Below, in pieces: positions 1-11,520 of a stretch of DNA of 64,000 bases (the first letter of the stretch is position 1; each line of letters starts with the position of its first letter). The DNA comes from Delphinapterus leucas. Lineage: Eukaryota; Chordata; Mammalia; Artiodactyla; Monodontidae. The DNA is taken from positions 3,332,886 to 3,396,885 of the forward strand of contig NW_022098067.1 in NCBI RefSeq assembly GCF_002288925.2, given 5' to 3'. Both the position numbers and the translations under genes were made by a program. The notes beneath the pieces are model-generated. The model was not told the DNA's origin and ran no database searches. It was given only the letters and a program-made list of their open reading frames with translations.

Positions 1-599
1 CTATTTACAATAGCCCAGAGATGGAAACAACCTAAGTGTCCATCATCGGATGAATGGATAAAGAAGATGTGGCACATATATACAATGGAATATTACTCAG
101 TCATAAAAGAAACGAAATTGAACTATTTGTAATGAGGTGTATAGACCTAGAATCCGTCATACAAAGTGAAGTAAGTCAGAAAGAGAAGGACAATCACCGT
201 ATGCTAACACATATATATGGAATTTAAGAAAAAAAAATTGTCGTGAAGAACTTAGCGGTAAGACATGAATAAAGACACAGACCTATTAGAGAATGGACTT
301 GAGGATATGGGGAGGGGGAAGGGTAAGCTGTGACAAAGCAAGAGAGAGAGATGGTCATATATACACTACCAAACGTAAGGTAGATAGCTAGTGGGAAGCA
401 GCCACATAGCACAGGGAGATCAGCTCGGTCCTTTATGACCACCTGGAGTGGTGGGATAGGGAGGGTAGGAGGGAGGGAGACACAAGAGGGAAGAGATATG
501 GGAACATATGTATATGTATAACTGATTCACTTTGTTATGAAGCAGAAACTAACACACAATTGTAAATTAATTAAACTAGAATAAAGAGGTAAAAAAAAA
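1..599 (+). mobile_element. L1 3' end fragment (A), cut by the window edge
   Basis: Sequence matches the C-terminal end of L1 ORF2 and the L1 3' UTR seen in the other copies here. It has the WKQPKCPS..DEWIKKMW-like segment, then an ATATATATGGAATTTAAG stop region near 225, a purine-rich GGGGAGGGGGAAGGGTAAG tract near 310, and AATAAAG just before a short A-run ending at about 599. The first base is already inside ORF2, so the element continues upstream of the window or is 5' truncated at its edge. The reading frame is broken. It contributes no functional protein. Confidence 0.93.
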
Positions 600-1108
600 C
601 ACATGCTCAATGAATTAAATATTTTTTAACTAAAAATGCAAAAAGTGTCAAGAATGTGTTACACACTAGTCACGCAACATCTCTTTATACAACTGTGTAA
701 ACCTATATCCTTTTTTTCAGCTGACTTAATCAAGATTATATATTTTACCCATGCTAAGCCAATCAGTTTTTTCCATTCTGGTTCTTAGAATTTGGGCAGA
801 TTATTATTCTTGACTCTGAAGAAAGAGAAAGGCAGGAAAGATTAATCAATACTGAAACTTAATATGTAACAATCAAGCACAAAAGTGATAAAGAGGCTGG
901 CTTTGGTTTAATATCCAAACGCAGTTCTCTGAGCTGTCAAATTAAAGGACTGAAGTGATAGTCTAATTATAAATAAAAGGAAAAAGCAGTTTCTAAACTG
1001 TAAGAAATTTCAATGTGAAGAGAATAGAGTTATAAAGTTTTAATAGCAAACACTTTATGACAAAAAAAGTTGTGTGTTTTTGCTTGAAATAAATAAATAC
1101 AACTGATC
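600..1108. other. AT-rich sequence, nothing recognised
   Basis: Single-copy looking AT-rich DNA between an L1 tail and a SINE. No open reading frame of note, no splice-flanked exon and no recognisable repeat were seen. Confidence 0.5.
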
Positions 1109-1121
1109 ATAATTTTATTTT

Positions 1122-1335
1122 ATTTATTTTATTATTTTTTTTTCGGTATTTTGGGCTTTTAATGTTGCAACCTCTCCCGCTGTGGAGCACAGCCTCCGCA
1201 AGCACAGGCCCAGCGGCCACAGCTCACGGGTCCAGCTGCTTCGCGGCATGTGGGACCCTCCCGGAACGGGGCACGAACCCGTGTCCCCTGCATTGTCAGG
1301 CAGACTCCCAACAACTGCACCAGCAGGGAAGCCCT
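1122..1335 (-). mobile_element. CHR-type SINE (tRNA-derived), minus strand
   Basis: Read on the minus strand, it begins GGGCTTCCCTGCTGGTG and runs through the tRNA-like region, including a B-box-like GGGTTCGTGCCCCG, and the CHR 3' body. It ends in an A-rich tail, seen as a T-rich run at 1122-1145 on the plus strand. It is flanked by a perfect 13-bp target duplication ATAATTTTATTTT at 1109-1121 and 1336-1348, so it is a clean L1-mediated insertion. This family is characteristic of cetaceans and relatives. A 62-residue open frame inside it is not a gene. Confidence 0.93.
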
Positions 1336-1348
1336 ATAATTTTATTTT

Positions 1349-2300
1349 GATGAGACTGTAAGGCTTCCTATGTTATCACTTCTTGTGACTCTTTCCCCAT
1401 ATAAATGGTATAATTATTAATTAAAACATAGAATATTAGAAATAAAAAATTGCAACCCTCAATGTAATGTTTAGGAAGATAACTGATAATCATCATTGTG
1501 ATGTTAATTTCTACTGGGAAGTTATTCAAATATATTTTTTAAAATAACCATACAAAATGGAATAGGAAAATTAGTCATGATAACAAAGAAGCTAATATTT
1601 TTCCTTCCAAGAAATATACTTAGTTCTTAAATGTTTTAAATAATGCTAAATATTGACTTACACCTTATTTTTTATGCAACATTATTTGTTAATTACTAAA
1701 ATATTATATGTATAAAATTGTAGATATAGGTATACAGGTATGATGAGAGTTAAAAAATAAGTGTTTGAGTATTGCTTAAAATAGTAATATGTATAAATTT
1801 AGCAATATATATATTCCCTCTTTGCTGCATATCTCCTGCATCTCTGTAGAATATCAAACAGCACAATGCCTGGCTTAGATTAGGGATCAATAATAAATTG
1901 ATAAATTAATTTACTGAATAAGCTATATTGTCTGCTATTTTTATTCTATTTGTGCTTAAAGAAAAATTTTAAGAAATGTGTTTAACTCTTACAGGAAATT
2001 AATTATTTCAGAACTGTAATTAATTAGCAAAGTTAAATTTACAGCTGTTTTTGAATCATAGTATGGTCTCTTCACCTATGATACATCTTCCAAACCATAG
2101 AGTATATTTCCATATTTATTTTTTATTTTTGCTTGGATTTTTAAAAATGTATTTGATACTCTGATAATAAAGTTTCTTTAAATTTATGAATATCTTCCTG
2201 ATTTCTACAAAATGGATGCATTTGGCAAATTGTTACTGAAATTTCCTGCTGTATAAGAATATTTGAGTATTAGTGTAGTATTAACTTACATTAGTTATTG
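1349..2300. other. AT-rich sequence with a possible MIR/L2 tail
   Basis: No gene seen. A short stretch at about 1862-1905 (CACAATGCCTGGCTTAGAT... then AATAAAT) resembles the conserved 3' end shared by MIR and L2 elements, but is too short and decayed to assign. The rest shows nothing recognisable. Confidence 0.4.
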
Positions 2301-2477
2301 TTAGTATTAGGATTTTTCAGAGAAACAGAACCATATACACATTATTGTAAGGCATTAATAGGAATTAAGTAATTATGTAGCTGAAAAGTCCAAAGATCTG
2401 CCGTCAGCAAGCTGGGTCTCCTGGAGTCCCAGGAGAGCCAGTGTTGTACTTCCAGTCAAAACTCAGCAGGCTCGATG
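2301..2477 (+). mobile_element. Left part of an ancient interspersed repeat, split by L1 B
   Basis: Begins with a TTAGTATTAGGATTTTTCAG AGAAACAGAACC-like signature and continues with AAGTCCAAAGATCTGCCGTC, AGCAAGCTGGG and CCAGGAGAGCC. It is an old mammalian repeat, which I associate with old L1M 3' UTRs, though the exact family name is uncertain. The match stops at CTCGATGG, where the 5' end of L1 B starts, and resumes at about 17172 beyond B. A second, minus-strand copy of the same family lies at 61552-61885. Confidence 0.75.
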
Positions 2478-4098
2478 GTGAGGCCTTCAAGATGGCAGAG
2501 TAGTAAGACTTGGAGATCACCTTCCTCCCCCACAAGTACATAAGAAATACTACATGTAGAACAAATCCTACAGAACACCTACTGAACACTGGCAGAAGAC
2601 CTCAGACCTCCCAAAAGGCAAGAAGCTCCCCACGTACATGGGTAGGGCAGAAGAAAAAAGAATAAACAGAGACAAAAGAATAGGGACAGGACCTGCATCT
2701 CTGGGAGGGAGCTGTGAAGGAGGAAAAGTTTCCACACACTAAGAAACCCCTTCACTGGTGGAGATGGTGGATGGACAGGGGAGAAGCTTTGGAGCCATGG
2801 AGGAGAGCGCAGCAACAGGGGTGCAGAGGGCAAAGCAGAGAGATTCCCAAACAGAGGATCAGTGCCAATCAGCACTCACAAGCCTGAGAGGCTTGTCTGC
2901 TCACCCGCCAGTGTAGGTAGGGGCTGGGAGCTGAGGCTCAGGCTTTGGAGGTCAGATACCAGGGAGAGAACTGGGTTTGGCTGCATGAACACAGCCTGAA
3001 GGGGGATAGTGCACCACAGCTAGCTGACAGGGAGTTGAGGGAAAAGACTGGAACTGCCTAAAGAGTCAAGAGACCATTGTTTCAGGGTGTGGGAGGAGAG
3101 GGGATTCAGAGCACCGCCTAAACAAGCTCCAGAGACTGGCGTGAGCCACGGCTATCAGTGTGGATACCAGAGACGAGCATGAAATGCTAAGACTGCTGCT
3201 ACAGACACCAAGAAGGCTGTGTACAAGTACAGGTCACTATCCACACCACCCTTCCCAGGAGCCTCTGCAGCCTGACACTGCCAGGGTCTCGTGATCCCAG
3301 GAGAACGCATGGTGCACCTCAAGCTGTTGCAACATCACACCAGCTCTGCCGCTGCAGGCTCACCCTGCATACAGTACCCCTCCCTCCCCACCCACCCCCG
3401 ACCTGAGTGAGCCAGAGCTGCCTAATCAGCTGCTACTTTAACTGCATCATGTCTGGGTGGGGAACAGAGGCCCTCAGGCGACCTACATGCAGAAGCAGGG
3501 TCAAATTCAAAGCTGAAGCCCAGGACCTATGTGAGCAAAGAAGAGAAAGGGAAATTTCTCCCAGCAGCCTCAGGCCCAGAGGATTAAACCTCCACAATCA
3601 ACTTGATGTACCCTGTATCTGTGAAACACCTGAATAGACAACGAATAATCCCAAAATTGAGGTGGTGGACTTTGGGAGCAACCGAACACTTGGGGTTTTC
3701 TTTCTGCATCCAATTTGTTTCTGGTTTTGTTTATTTAGTTTAGCATTTAGAGCTTATTATCATTGGTAGTTTTGTTTAATAATTTGGTTACTCTACTCCT
3801 TTTTTTAATATATATATATATATTTCCTTTTTCTCTTTTTGGGAGAGTGTATGTGTATGCTTCTTTGTGTGATTTTTTCTGTATAGCTTTGCTTTTACCA
3901 TTTTTCCTAGGGTTCTGGGGTTTTTTTGTGTAGTTTTTAGCTATTGTTATCATTGGTTGATTTGGTTTTTGGCTTAGTTGCTCTCTTCTTTCTTTCTTTC
4001 TTGTTTTTTTAAGTATTGTTGTATTTTTTAATTTTTAATAATTTTTTAAATTTTTTATTTTAATAACTTCATTTTATTTGATTTATTTTTCTTTCTTT
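2478..4098 (+). mobile_element. Full-length L1 (B), 5' segment: 5' UTR
   Basis: Starts with the L1 5' end, CTTCAAGATGGCAGAG-like, the same start seen in copies D and E. It continues through a GC-richer 5' UTR (2480-3640) into a T-rich tract (3690-4098). At 4098 it is interrupted by the minus-strand L1 C and resumes at 11521. Joined across C, element B is about 7.2 kb, the length of a complete L1. No intact frame lies in this segment; the short frames are not ORF1 or ORF2. Confidence 0.9.
4085..4098. repeat. Target-site duplication of L1 C, left copy
   Basis: ATTTTTCTTTCTTT here is repeated exactly at 11521-11534. It lies in the pyrimidine tract of the 5' UTR of L1 B and brackets L1 C with its transduced tail. 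Confidence 0.88.
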
Positions 4099-4105
4099 TT
4101 TTTTT

Positions 4106-4415
4106 GACAGTTAAACATTTATTGGGTTTCTATTATGTGCTTGGTATCATGCTGGAGGTTGACAGTATGTATTTACATTTTAGACAATTCCAAAAAATGC
4201 CTGAGAGAGATAAGAGTGGAGCTCAAGTATAACATTTCCTCACAGTATCAGGCATAGAGATCTGTACCTGTTAGAAAAACTATGAATCCTGCCACAATTG
4301 GAACAGCAAAGAACAGCATGTCCTACAGTAGGTCTGAGGGTATAATAGCATACTAAATTCTATTGTTATTTATAATAACAAATGTTTTTTGTTAGTTTTA
4401 TTTTTTAGTTTCTAA
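4106..4415 (-). other. 3'-transduced sequence of L1 C, with exon-like segment
   Basis: Between the L1 3' end (TCTTTATTGG at about 4427) and the poly(A) tail lies DNA that is not L1. On the minus strand it contains a pyrimidine-bearing TATTATACCCTCAG followed by a 23-codon hydrophobic frame (4319-4251), then TGA at 4250-4248. A UTR-like stretch follows, ending in AATAAA 13 nt before the tail. Near its end it resembles a MIR (ACCAAGCACATAATAG). This is the structure expected when an L1 transcript reads past its own weak terminator into a downstream site. An in-frame TAG sits two codons before the first Met, so this copy encodes nothing by itself. The source locus is not recognised. Confidence 0.75.
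4118..4123 (-). promoter_or_regulatory. Polyadenylation signal of the transduced segment
   Basis: TTTATT on the plus strand reads AATAAA on the minus strand, about 12 nt upstream of the A-tail that begins at 4105. This is the normal spacing for cleavage, and it explains why the transduced sequence ends where it does. Confidence 0.75.
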
Positions 4416-4806
4416 TTTTTTAAATATCTTTATTGGAGTATAATTGCTTTACAATGGTGAGTTAGTTTCTGCTTTATAACAAAGTGAATCAGTTATACAT
4501 ATGATATAATGTTAGATATGAAGAGATATGTCCCCATATCTCTTCCCTCTTGCATATACCTCCCTTCCACCCTCCCTATCCCACCACTCTAGGTGGTCAC
4601 AAACCACCTACCTGATCTCCCTGTGCTATGCAGCTACTTACACCTAGCTATCTATTTTATGTTTGGTAGTGTATATATGTCCATGCAACTCTCTCACTTT
4701 GTCACAGCATACCCTTCCGCCTCCCCATATCCTCAAGTCCATGCTCTAGTACGTCTGTATCTTTATTCCCATCTTACCCCTAGGTAATTCATGACCATTT
4801 TATTTC

Positions 4807-7800
4807 TTAGATTCCATATATATGTGTTAGCATATGGTATCTGTTTTTCTCTTTCTGACTTACTTCACTCTGTATGACAGACTCTAGGTCCATCCACCTC
4901 ACTACAAATAACTCAATTTCATTTCTTTTTATGGCTGAGTAATATTCAATTGTATATATGTGCCACATCTTCTTTATCCATTCAACTGTTGATGGAAACT
5001 TAGGTTGCTTCCATGTCCTGGCTATTGTAAATAGAGCTGCAATGAACATTTTGTGACCTGACTCTTTTTGAACTATGGTTTTCTCAGTGTATATGCCCAG
5101 CAGTGGGATTGCTGGGTCGTATGTGGGTTCTATTTTTAGTTTTTTAAGGAACTTCCATATTGTTCTCCATAGTGGCTGTATCAATTTACATTCCCACCAA
5201 CAGTGCAAGAGTGTTCCCTTTCTTCCACACCCTCTCCAGCATTTATTGTTTCTAGATTTTTTGATAATGGCCATTTGGACCAGTGTGAGATGATATCTCA
5301 TTGTAATTTTGATTTGCATTTCTCTAATGATTAATGATGTTGAGCATTCTTTCATGTGTTTGTTGGCAATCTGTATATCTTCTTTGGAGAAATGTCTATT
5401 TAGGTCTTCTTCCCATTTTTGGATTGGGTTGTTTGTTTTTTTGTTATTGAGCTGCATGAGCTGCTTATAAATTTTGGAGATTAATCCTTTGACAGTTGCT
5501 TCATTTGCAAATATTTCTCCCATTCTGAGGGTTGTCTTTTGGTCTTGTTTATGGTTTCCTTTGCTGTGAAAAAGATTTTAAGTTTCATTAGGTCTCATTT
5601 GTTTATTTTGTTTTTTATTCCATTTCTCTAGAAGGTGGGCCCAAAAGGATCTTGCTGTGATTTACGTCATAGAGTGTTCTACCTATATTTTCCTCTAAGA
5701 GTTTGATAGTGTCTGGCCTTACATTTAGGTCGTTAATCCATTTTGAGCTTATTTTTGTTTATGGTGTTAGGGAGTGCTCTAATTTCATACTTTTACATGT
5801 ACCTGTCCAGTTTTCCCAGCACCACTTATTGAAGAGGCTGTCTTTTCTCCACTGTATACTCTTGATTCCTTTATCAAAGATAAGGTGACCATATGTGCAT
5901 GGGTTTACCTCTGGGCTTTCTATCCTGTTCCATCGATCTATATTTCTGTTTTTGTGCCACTATCATACTGCCTTGAATACTGTAGCTTTGTAGTATAGTC
6001 TGAAGTCAGGGAGCTTGATTCCTCCAGCTCCATTTTTCATTCTCAGATTGCTTTGGCTATTTGGGATATTTTGTGTTTCCATACACATTGTGAATTTTTT
6101 TGTTCTAGTTCTGTGAAAAATGCCAGTGGTAGTTTGATAGGGATTGCATTGAATCTGTAGATTGCTTTGGGTATTAGAGTCATTTTCACAATGTTGAGTC
6201 TTCTAATCCAAAAACGTGGTATATCTCTCCATCTATTTGTATCATCATTAATTTTTTTCATCAGTGTCTTATAATTTTCTGCATAGAAGTCTTTTGCTTC
6301 CTTAGGTAGGTTTATTCCTAGATACGTTATTCTTCTTGTTGCAATGGTAAATGGGAGTGTGTTCTTAATTTCACTTTCAGATTTTTCTTCACTAGTCTAT
6401 AAGAATGCCAGAGATTTCAGTGCATTAATTTTGTATCCTGCTACTTTACCAAATTCATTGATTAGCTCTAGTAGTTTTCTGGTAGCATCTTTAGGATTCT
6501 CTATGTATAGTATCATGTCATCTGCAAACAGTGACAGCTTTACTTCTTCTTTTCTGATTTGGATTCCTTTTATTTCTTTTTCTTCTCTGATTGCTGTGGA
6601 TATAACTTCCAAAACTATGTTGAATAATAGTGGTGAGAGTGGGCAACCTTGTCTTCTTCCTGATCATAGTGGGAATGGTTTCAGTTTTCACAATTGAGGA
6701 CGATGTTGGCTGTGGATTTTTCATATATGGCCTATATTATGTTGAGGCAAGTTTCCTCTATGCCTACATTCTGCAGGGTTTTTATCATAAATGGGTATTG
6801 AATTTTGTCAAAAGCTTTCTCTGCGTCTATTGAGGTGATCATATGGTTTTTCTCTTTCGATTTGTTAATATGGCGTATCACATTGATTGATTTGTGTACA
6901 CTGAGGAATCCTTGCATTCCTGGAATAAACCCCACTTGATTATGGTGTATGATCCTTTTCATGTGTGTTGGATTCTGTTTGCTAGTATTTCGTTGAGGAT
7001 TTTTGCATTTATGTTCATCAGTGATATTGCCCTGTAGTTTTCTTTCTTTGTGACACCTTGTCTGGTTTTGGCATCAGGGTGATGGTGGCCTCATAGAATG
7101 CATTTGGGACTGTTCCTCCCTCTGCTAAAATTTGGAAGAGTTTCAGAAGTATAGGTGTTAGCTCTTCCCTAAATGTTTGATAGAATTCGCCTGTGAAGCC
7201 ACCTGGTCCTGGGCTTTTGTTTGTTGGAAGATTTTTAATCACAGTTTCAATTTCAGTGCTTGTGATTGATCTGTTCGTGTTTTCTATTTCTTCCTGATTC
7301 AGTCTTGGCAGCTTGTGCATTTCTAAGAATTTGACCCTTTCTTCCAGGTTGTCCAGTTTATTGGCATAGAGTTGCTTGTAGTAATCTCTTATGATCTTTT
7401 GTATTTCTGCAATTTCAGTTGTTACTTCTCCTTTTTCATTTCTAATTCTATTGATTTGAATCTTCTCCCTTTTTTTCTTGATGAGTCTGGCTAATGGTTT
7501 ATCAATTTTGTTTATCTTCTCAAAGAACCAGCTCTTAGTTATATTGATCTTTGCTATTGTTTCCTTCATTTTTTAAAAAATTTATTTCTGTTCTGATCTT
7601 TTTAATTTCTTTCCTTCTGGTAACTTTGGGATTTTTTTGTTCTTCTTTCTCTAATTGTTTTAGGTGCAAGGTTAGGTAGTTTATTTGAGACATTTCCTGT
7701 TTCTTAAGGTAGGATTTTATCGCTATGAATTTCCCACTTAGAACTGCTTTTGCTGCATTCCATAGGTTTTGGATCGTCGTGTCTGCATTGTCATTTGTTT

Positions 7801-8617
7801 CTAGGTACGCTTTGATTTCCTCTTTGATTTCTTCAGTGATCACTTCGTTAGTAAGTAGTGTATTGTTTAGCCTACATGTGTTTGTATTTTTTACAAGTCT
7901 TTCCCTGAAATTGATATCTAATCTCATAGCACTGTAGTTGGAAATGATACTTGATATGATTTAAATTTTCTTAAATTTACCAAGGCTAGATTTGTGACCC
8001 AAGATATGATCTATCCTGGAGACTGTTCCTTGAGCACTTGAGAAAAATGTGTATTCTTTTGTTTTTGGATGGAATGTGCTATAAATATCAATTAAGTCCA
8101 TCTTTTTTAATTTATCATTTAAATCTTGTGTTTCCTTTTTTTTCATTTTGGATGATCTGTCCATTGGTGAAAGTGAGGTGTTAAAGTCCCCTACTATGAA
8201 TGTGTTACTGTTGATTTCCCCTTTAATGGCTGTTAGTATTTGCCTTATGTATTGAGGTGCTCCTATGTTGGGTGCATAAATATTTACAATTGTTATGTCA
8301 TCTTCTTGGATTGATCCTTTGATCCTCATGTAGTGTCCTTCTTTGTCTCTTGTAATAATCTGTATTTTAAAGTCTACTTTGTCTGATATGAGAATTACTA
8401 CTCCAGCTTTCTTCTGATTTCCATTTGCATGGACTATCTTTTTCCATCCCCTAACTTTCAGTCTGTATGTGTCCTTAGGTCTGAAGTGTGTCTCTTGTAA
8501 ACAGCATATATATGGGTCTTGTTTTTGTATCCATTCAACCAGTCTGTGGCTTTTGGTGGGAGCATTTAATCCATTTACTTTTAAGCTAATTATCAATATG
8601 TATGTTCCTATTCCCAT
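4807..8617 (-). pseudogene. ORF2: L1 ORF2 (C): endonuclease/reverse transcriptase, broken
   Basis: The remnant covers the full 3.8-kb ORF2 length, with ATG at 8617 and TAA at 4809-4807. The first 218 residues (8617-7964) are open. They contain the APE-type endonuclease signatures QETH, GDFNTSL and SRIDHILGHK. After a break, the central frame continues at 7927-7018. The reverse transcriptase region follows, with [19 protein letters not shown] and the catalytic FADDMILY (near 6530) in short pieces. The last 238 residues (5523-4810) are open again and keep the C-terminal CX3CX7HX4C knuckle (CWRGC...H....C). Several stops and frameshifts between 7960 and 5523 make it a pseudogene. FADD is intact here, unlike in copies B and F. 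Confidence 0.92.
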
Positions 8618-8673
8618 TTTTAATTATTTTGGGTTCGTTATTGTAGGTCTCTTCCTTCTCTTGTGTTTCTTGC

Positions 8674-9548
8674 CTAGAGAAGTTCCTTTAGTATTTGTTG
8701 TAAAGCTGGTTTGGTGGTGCTGAACTCTCTCAGCTTTTGCTTGTCTGTAAAGGTTTTAATTTTTCCATCAAATCTGAATGAGATCCTTGCTGCGTAGAGT
8801 AATCTTGGTTGTAGCTTTTTCTCCTTCATGACTTTAAAATGTGCTGCCAGTCCCTTCTGGCTTGCAGAGTTTCTGCTGAAAGATCACCTGTTAATCTTAT
8901 AGGGATTCCGTTGTGTGTTATTTGTTGTTTTTCCCTTGCTGCTTTAATATGTTTCCTTTGCATTCAATTTTTGATAGTTTGATTAATATGTGTCTTGGCG
9001 TTTTCTCCTTGGATTTATCCTGTATGGGACTCTCTGTGTTTCTTGGGTTTGGTTAACTATTTCCCTTCACATATTAGGGAAGTTTTCAACTATAATCTCT
9101 TCAAATATTTTCTCAGTCCCTTTCTTTTTCTCTTCTTCTTCTGGAACCCTTATAATTCGAATGTTGGTGCATTTAATGTTGTCCCAGAGGTCTCTGAGAC
9201 TGTCCTCAGTTCTTTTCATTCTTTTTTCTTTATTCTGCTCTGCAGTAGTTATTTCCCCAATTTTATCTTCCAGGTCACTTATCCATTCTTCTGCCTCAGT
9301 TATTCTGCTATTGATCCCTTCTAGAGAATTTTTAATTTCATTTCTTGTGTTGTTCATTATTTCTTGTTTCCTCTTTAGTTCTTCTAGGTCCTTGTTAAAT
9401 GTTGCATTTTCTCTATTCTATTTCCAAGATTTTGGATCATCTTTACTATCGTTATTCTGAATTATTTTTCAGGTAGTCTGCCTATTTCCTCATTTGTTAT
9501 GTCTGTTGGGTTTGTACCTTGCTCCTTCATCTGCTGTGTGTTTTTCAT
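8674..9548 (-). pseudogene. ORF1: L1 ORF1 (C): RNA-binding coiled-coil protein, broken
   Basis: The start is taken as the ATG at 9548, in the same context (AGCAAAATG) as other copies. The codons for Arg-Arg-Gln after Met are missing relative to copies B and F (a 9-bp loss). A 96-residue open piece at 9357-9070 holds the coiled-coil end and RRM start (NSRITEAEEWISDLEDK and EKIFEEIIVENFPNM), followed by TGA in place of a Gly codon. The normal end (LKELL-like, then TAG) is at 8676-8674. The ORF1 product would coat L1 RNA and act as a nucleic acid chaperone. This copy cannot make it. The family ORF1 stop lies 57 bp before the ORF2 ATG. Confidence 0.88.
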
Positions 9549-11520
9549 TTTGCTTAGATTACTGTGTTTGGGGTCTCCTTTTCACAGGCCGCAGGTTCAT
9601 TATTCCCATTGTTTATGGTACTGTCCCCTCTGGCTAAGGTTGGTCAGTGGGTTGTGTAGGTTATCTGGTGGAGAGGGCTAGTGCCTGTGTTCTGTTGGAT
9701 GAGGCTGGATCTTGTCTTTATCGTGGGTAAGTCCCTGTCTAAGGGTGTGTTTTGAGGTGTGTGTTGCCTTATTATGATTTTAGTCAGCCTCTCTGCTAAT
9801 GGATGGGGCTGTGTTCCTCTCTTGCTAGTTGTTTGGCATAGGGTGTCCAGCACTGTAGCTTGGTGGTCGTTGAGTGAAACTGTGTGTTTGTGTTGAGATG
9901 GAGATCTATGGGAGACTTTTGTCATTTGATATTATGTGGAGCTGGGAGGTCTCTTGTGGACCAGTGTCCTGAAGTTGGCTCTCCTACCTCAGTGGCACAG
10001 CCCTGATGCCTGGCTGGAGCACCAAGAGACTGTCCTCCACATGGCTCAGAATAAAGGGGAGAAAAAATACAAAGAAAGAAAGAGGAAAAAAATAAAATAA
10101 AGTAAGATAAAATAAAGTTATTACAGTAAAAAATAATTATTAAGAAAAATTTTTAAAAAGTAAAAAGCAAACAAGCAAACAAAAAAAACACAGACAGAAG
10201 AATCCTAGGACAAATGGTGAAAGCAAATCTATACAGACGAAATGTCACACAAAAGCATACCCATACATACTCACAAAAAGAGGAAAAGGTGAAAAAATAA
10301 TCTATCTTGCTCCCAAAGTCCACCACCTCAATTCGGGATGATTCATTGTCTATTCAGGTATTCCACAGATGTAGGGTACATCAAGTTCATTGTGGAGCTT
10401 TAATGCACTGCTTCTGAGGCTGCTGGGAGAAATTTCCCTTTCTCTTCTTTGTTCCCACAGCTCCCGGAGTTCTGCTTTGGATTTGGTCCTGCCTCTGTGT
10501 GTAGGTCGCCTTAGGCGTCTCTTCCTCTCTCAGACAGGACGGGGTTAAAGGAGTCACTGATTCAGAGGCTCTGGCTCACTCAGGCCAGGGGGAGGAAGGG
10601 GTACAGAGTGCGGGGCAAGCCTGCGGCATCAGAGCCCAGCGTAAAGTTGCACCAGCCTGAGGCATGCCATACATTCTCCTGGGGAAATTGTCCCTGGTTC
10701 ACGGGACACTGGCAGTGGCAGGCTGCACAGGCTCCAGGGAAGAGAGGTGGGGATAGTGAACTGTGCTCTCACACAGGCTTCTTGGTGCCTGCAGCTGCAG
10801 CCTTAGCATCTCATGCCCGTCTCTGGGGTCCACGCTGATAGTCGCAGCTCGCACTCAACTCTGGAGCTCTTTTAAGCGGCACTCTTAATCCCCTCTCCTC
10901 ATGCTCCAGGCAGCAACGAGCAAGAAAAAATCTCTTGTCTCTTCGGCAGCTCCAGACTTTTCCCGGACTCCCTCCTGGCTAGCCGTGGTGCACTAACCCC
11001 TTCAGGCTCTGTTCATGCCACCAACCCCAGTCTTCTCCCTGGGATCTACACTCCAAAGCCCGAGGCTCACCTCCCAGCCCCCACCCATCCTTGTTGGTGT
11101 GCAGACAAGCCTCTCAGGCTGGTGAGTTCTGGTCGGCACTGTTTCTCTGTGTGGGAATCTCTCCACTTTGTGCTCTGCACCCCTGTTACTATGCTCTCTT
11201 CTATGGCTCTGAATCTTCCCCCCATCCGCCAGCCACAGTCTCCTCCCACGAAGGAGCTTCTACTGTGTGGAAACCTTTCATCCTTCACAGCTCTCTACCA
11301 CTGGTGAAGGTCCCATCCCTATTCTTTTGTCTCTGATTTTTCTTTTGCCCTACCCATGTATGTGGGGAGTTTCTTGCCTTTTGGGAGGTCTGAGGTCTTC
11401 TGCCAGCATTACGTGTGTGTTCTATATGAGCAGTTTCACGTGTAGATGTATTTCTCATATATCTGTGGAGAAGAAGGTGATCTCCACACCCTACTCTTCT
11501 GCCATCTTCTCCTGTCTCCT
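9549..11520 (-). promoter_or_regulatory. 5' UTR of L1 C (presumed internal promoter)
   Basis: About 2 kb between the L1 5' end and ORF1. It includes an A/G-rich tract at 10060-10200 (the complement of the T-rich tract in B, D and E) and GC-richer sequence at 10400-11450. By family knowledge, L1 5' UTRs hold an internal RNA polymerase II promoter; no specific element could be confirmed by eye. Confidence 0.6.

Larger units (their letters stand above)
4099..11520 (-). mobile_element. Full-length L1 (C), minus strand, with 3' transduction
   Basis: A complete minus-strand L1. From right to left it has the 5' end (CTCCTG..CATCTTCTCC region at 11500-11520), a 5' UTR to about 9549, ORF1 (9548-8674), ORF2 (8617-4807), a 3' UTR to about 4416, then about 310 bp of non-L1 DNA and a poly(A) tail (T-run ending at 4105). 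A perfect 14-bp target duplication brackets the whole unit, so the extra 0.3 kb was inserted together with the L1. C is younger than B, which it interrupts. Its endonuclease domain and zinc knuckle still read openly, so it is among the better-preserved copies here, but both ORFs are broken. Confidence 0.93.

Noticed and set aside
1162..1350. 62-residue plus-strand open frame
   Set aside because: Lies entirely within the minus-strand CHR SINE and is the complement of its tRNA-like and body sequence, so it is not a gene.
6344..6697. 117-residue plus-strand frame, and similar antisense frames at 8990-9460 and 47293-47781
   Set aside because: These are antisense to L1 ORF1 or ORF2. Such open frames recur at the same place in every L1 copy because of codon bias, and show no independent protein family.
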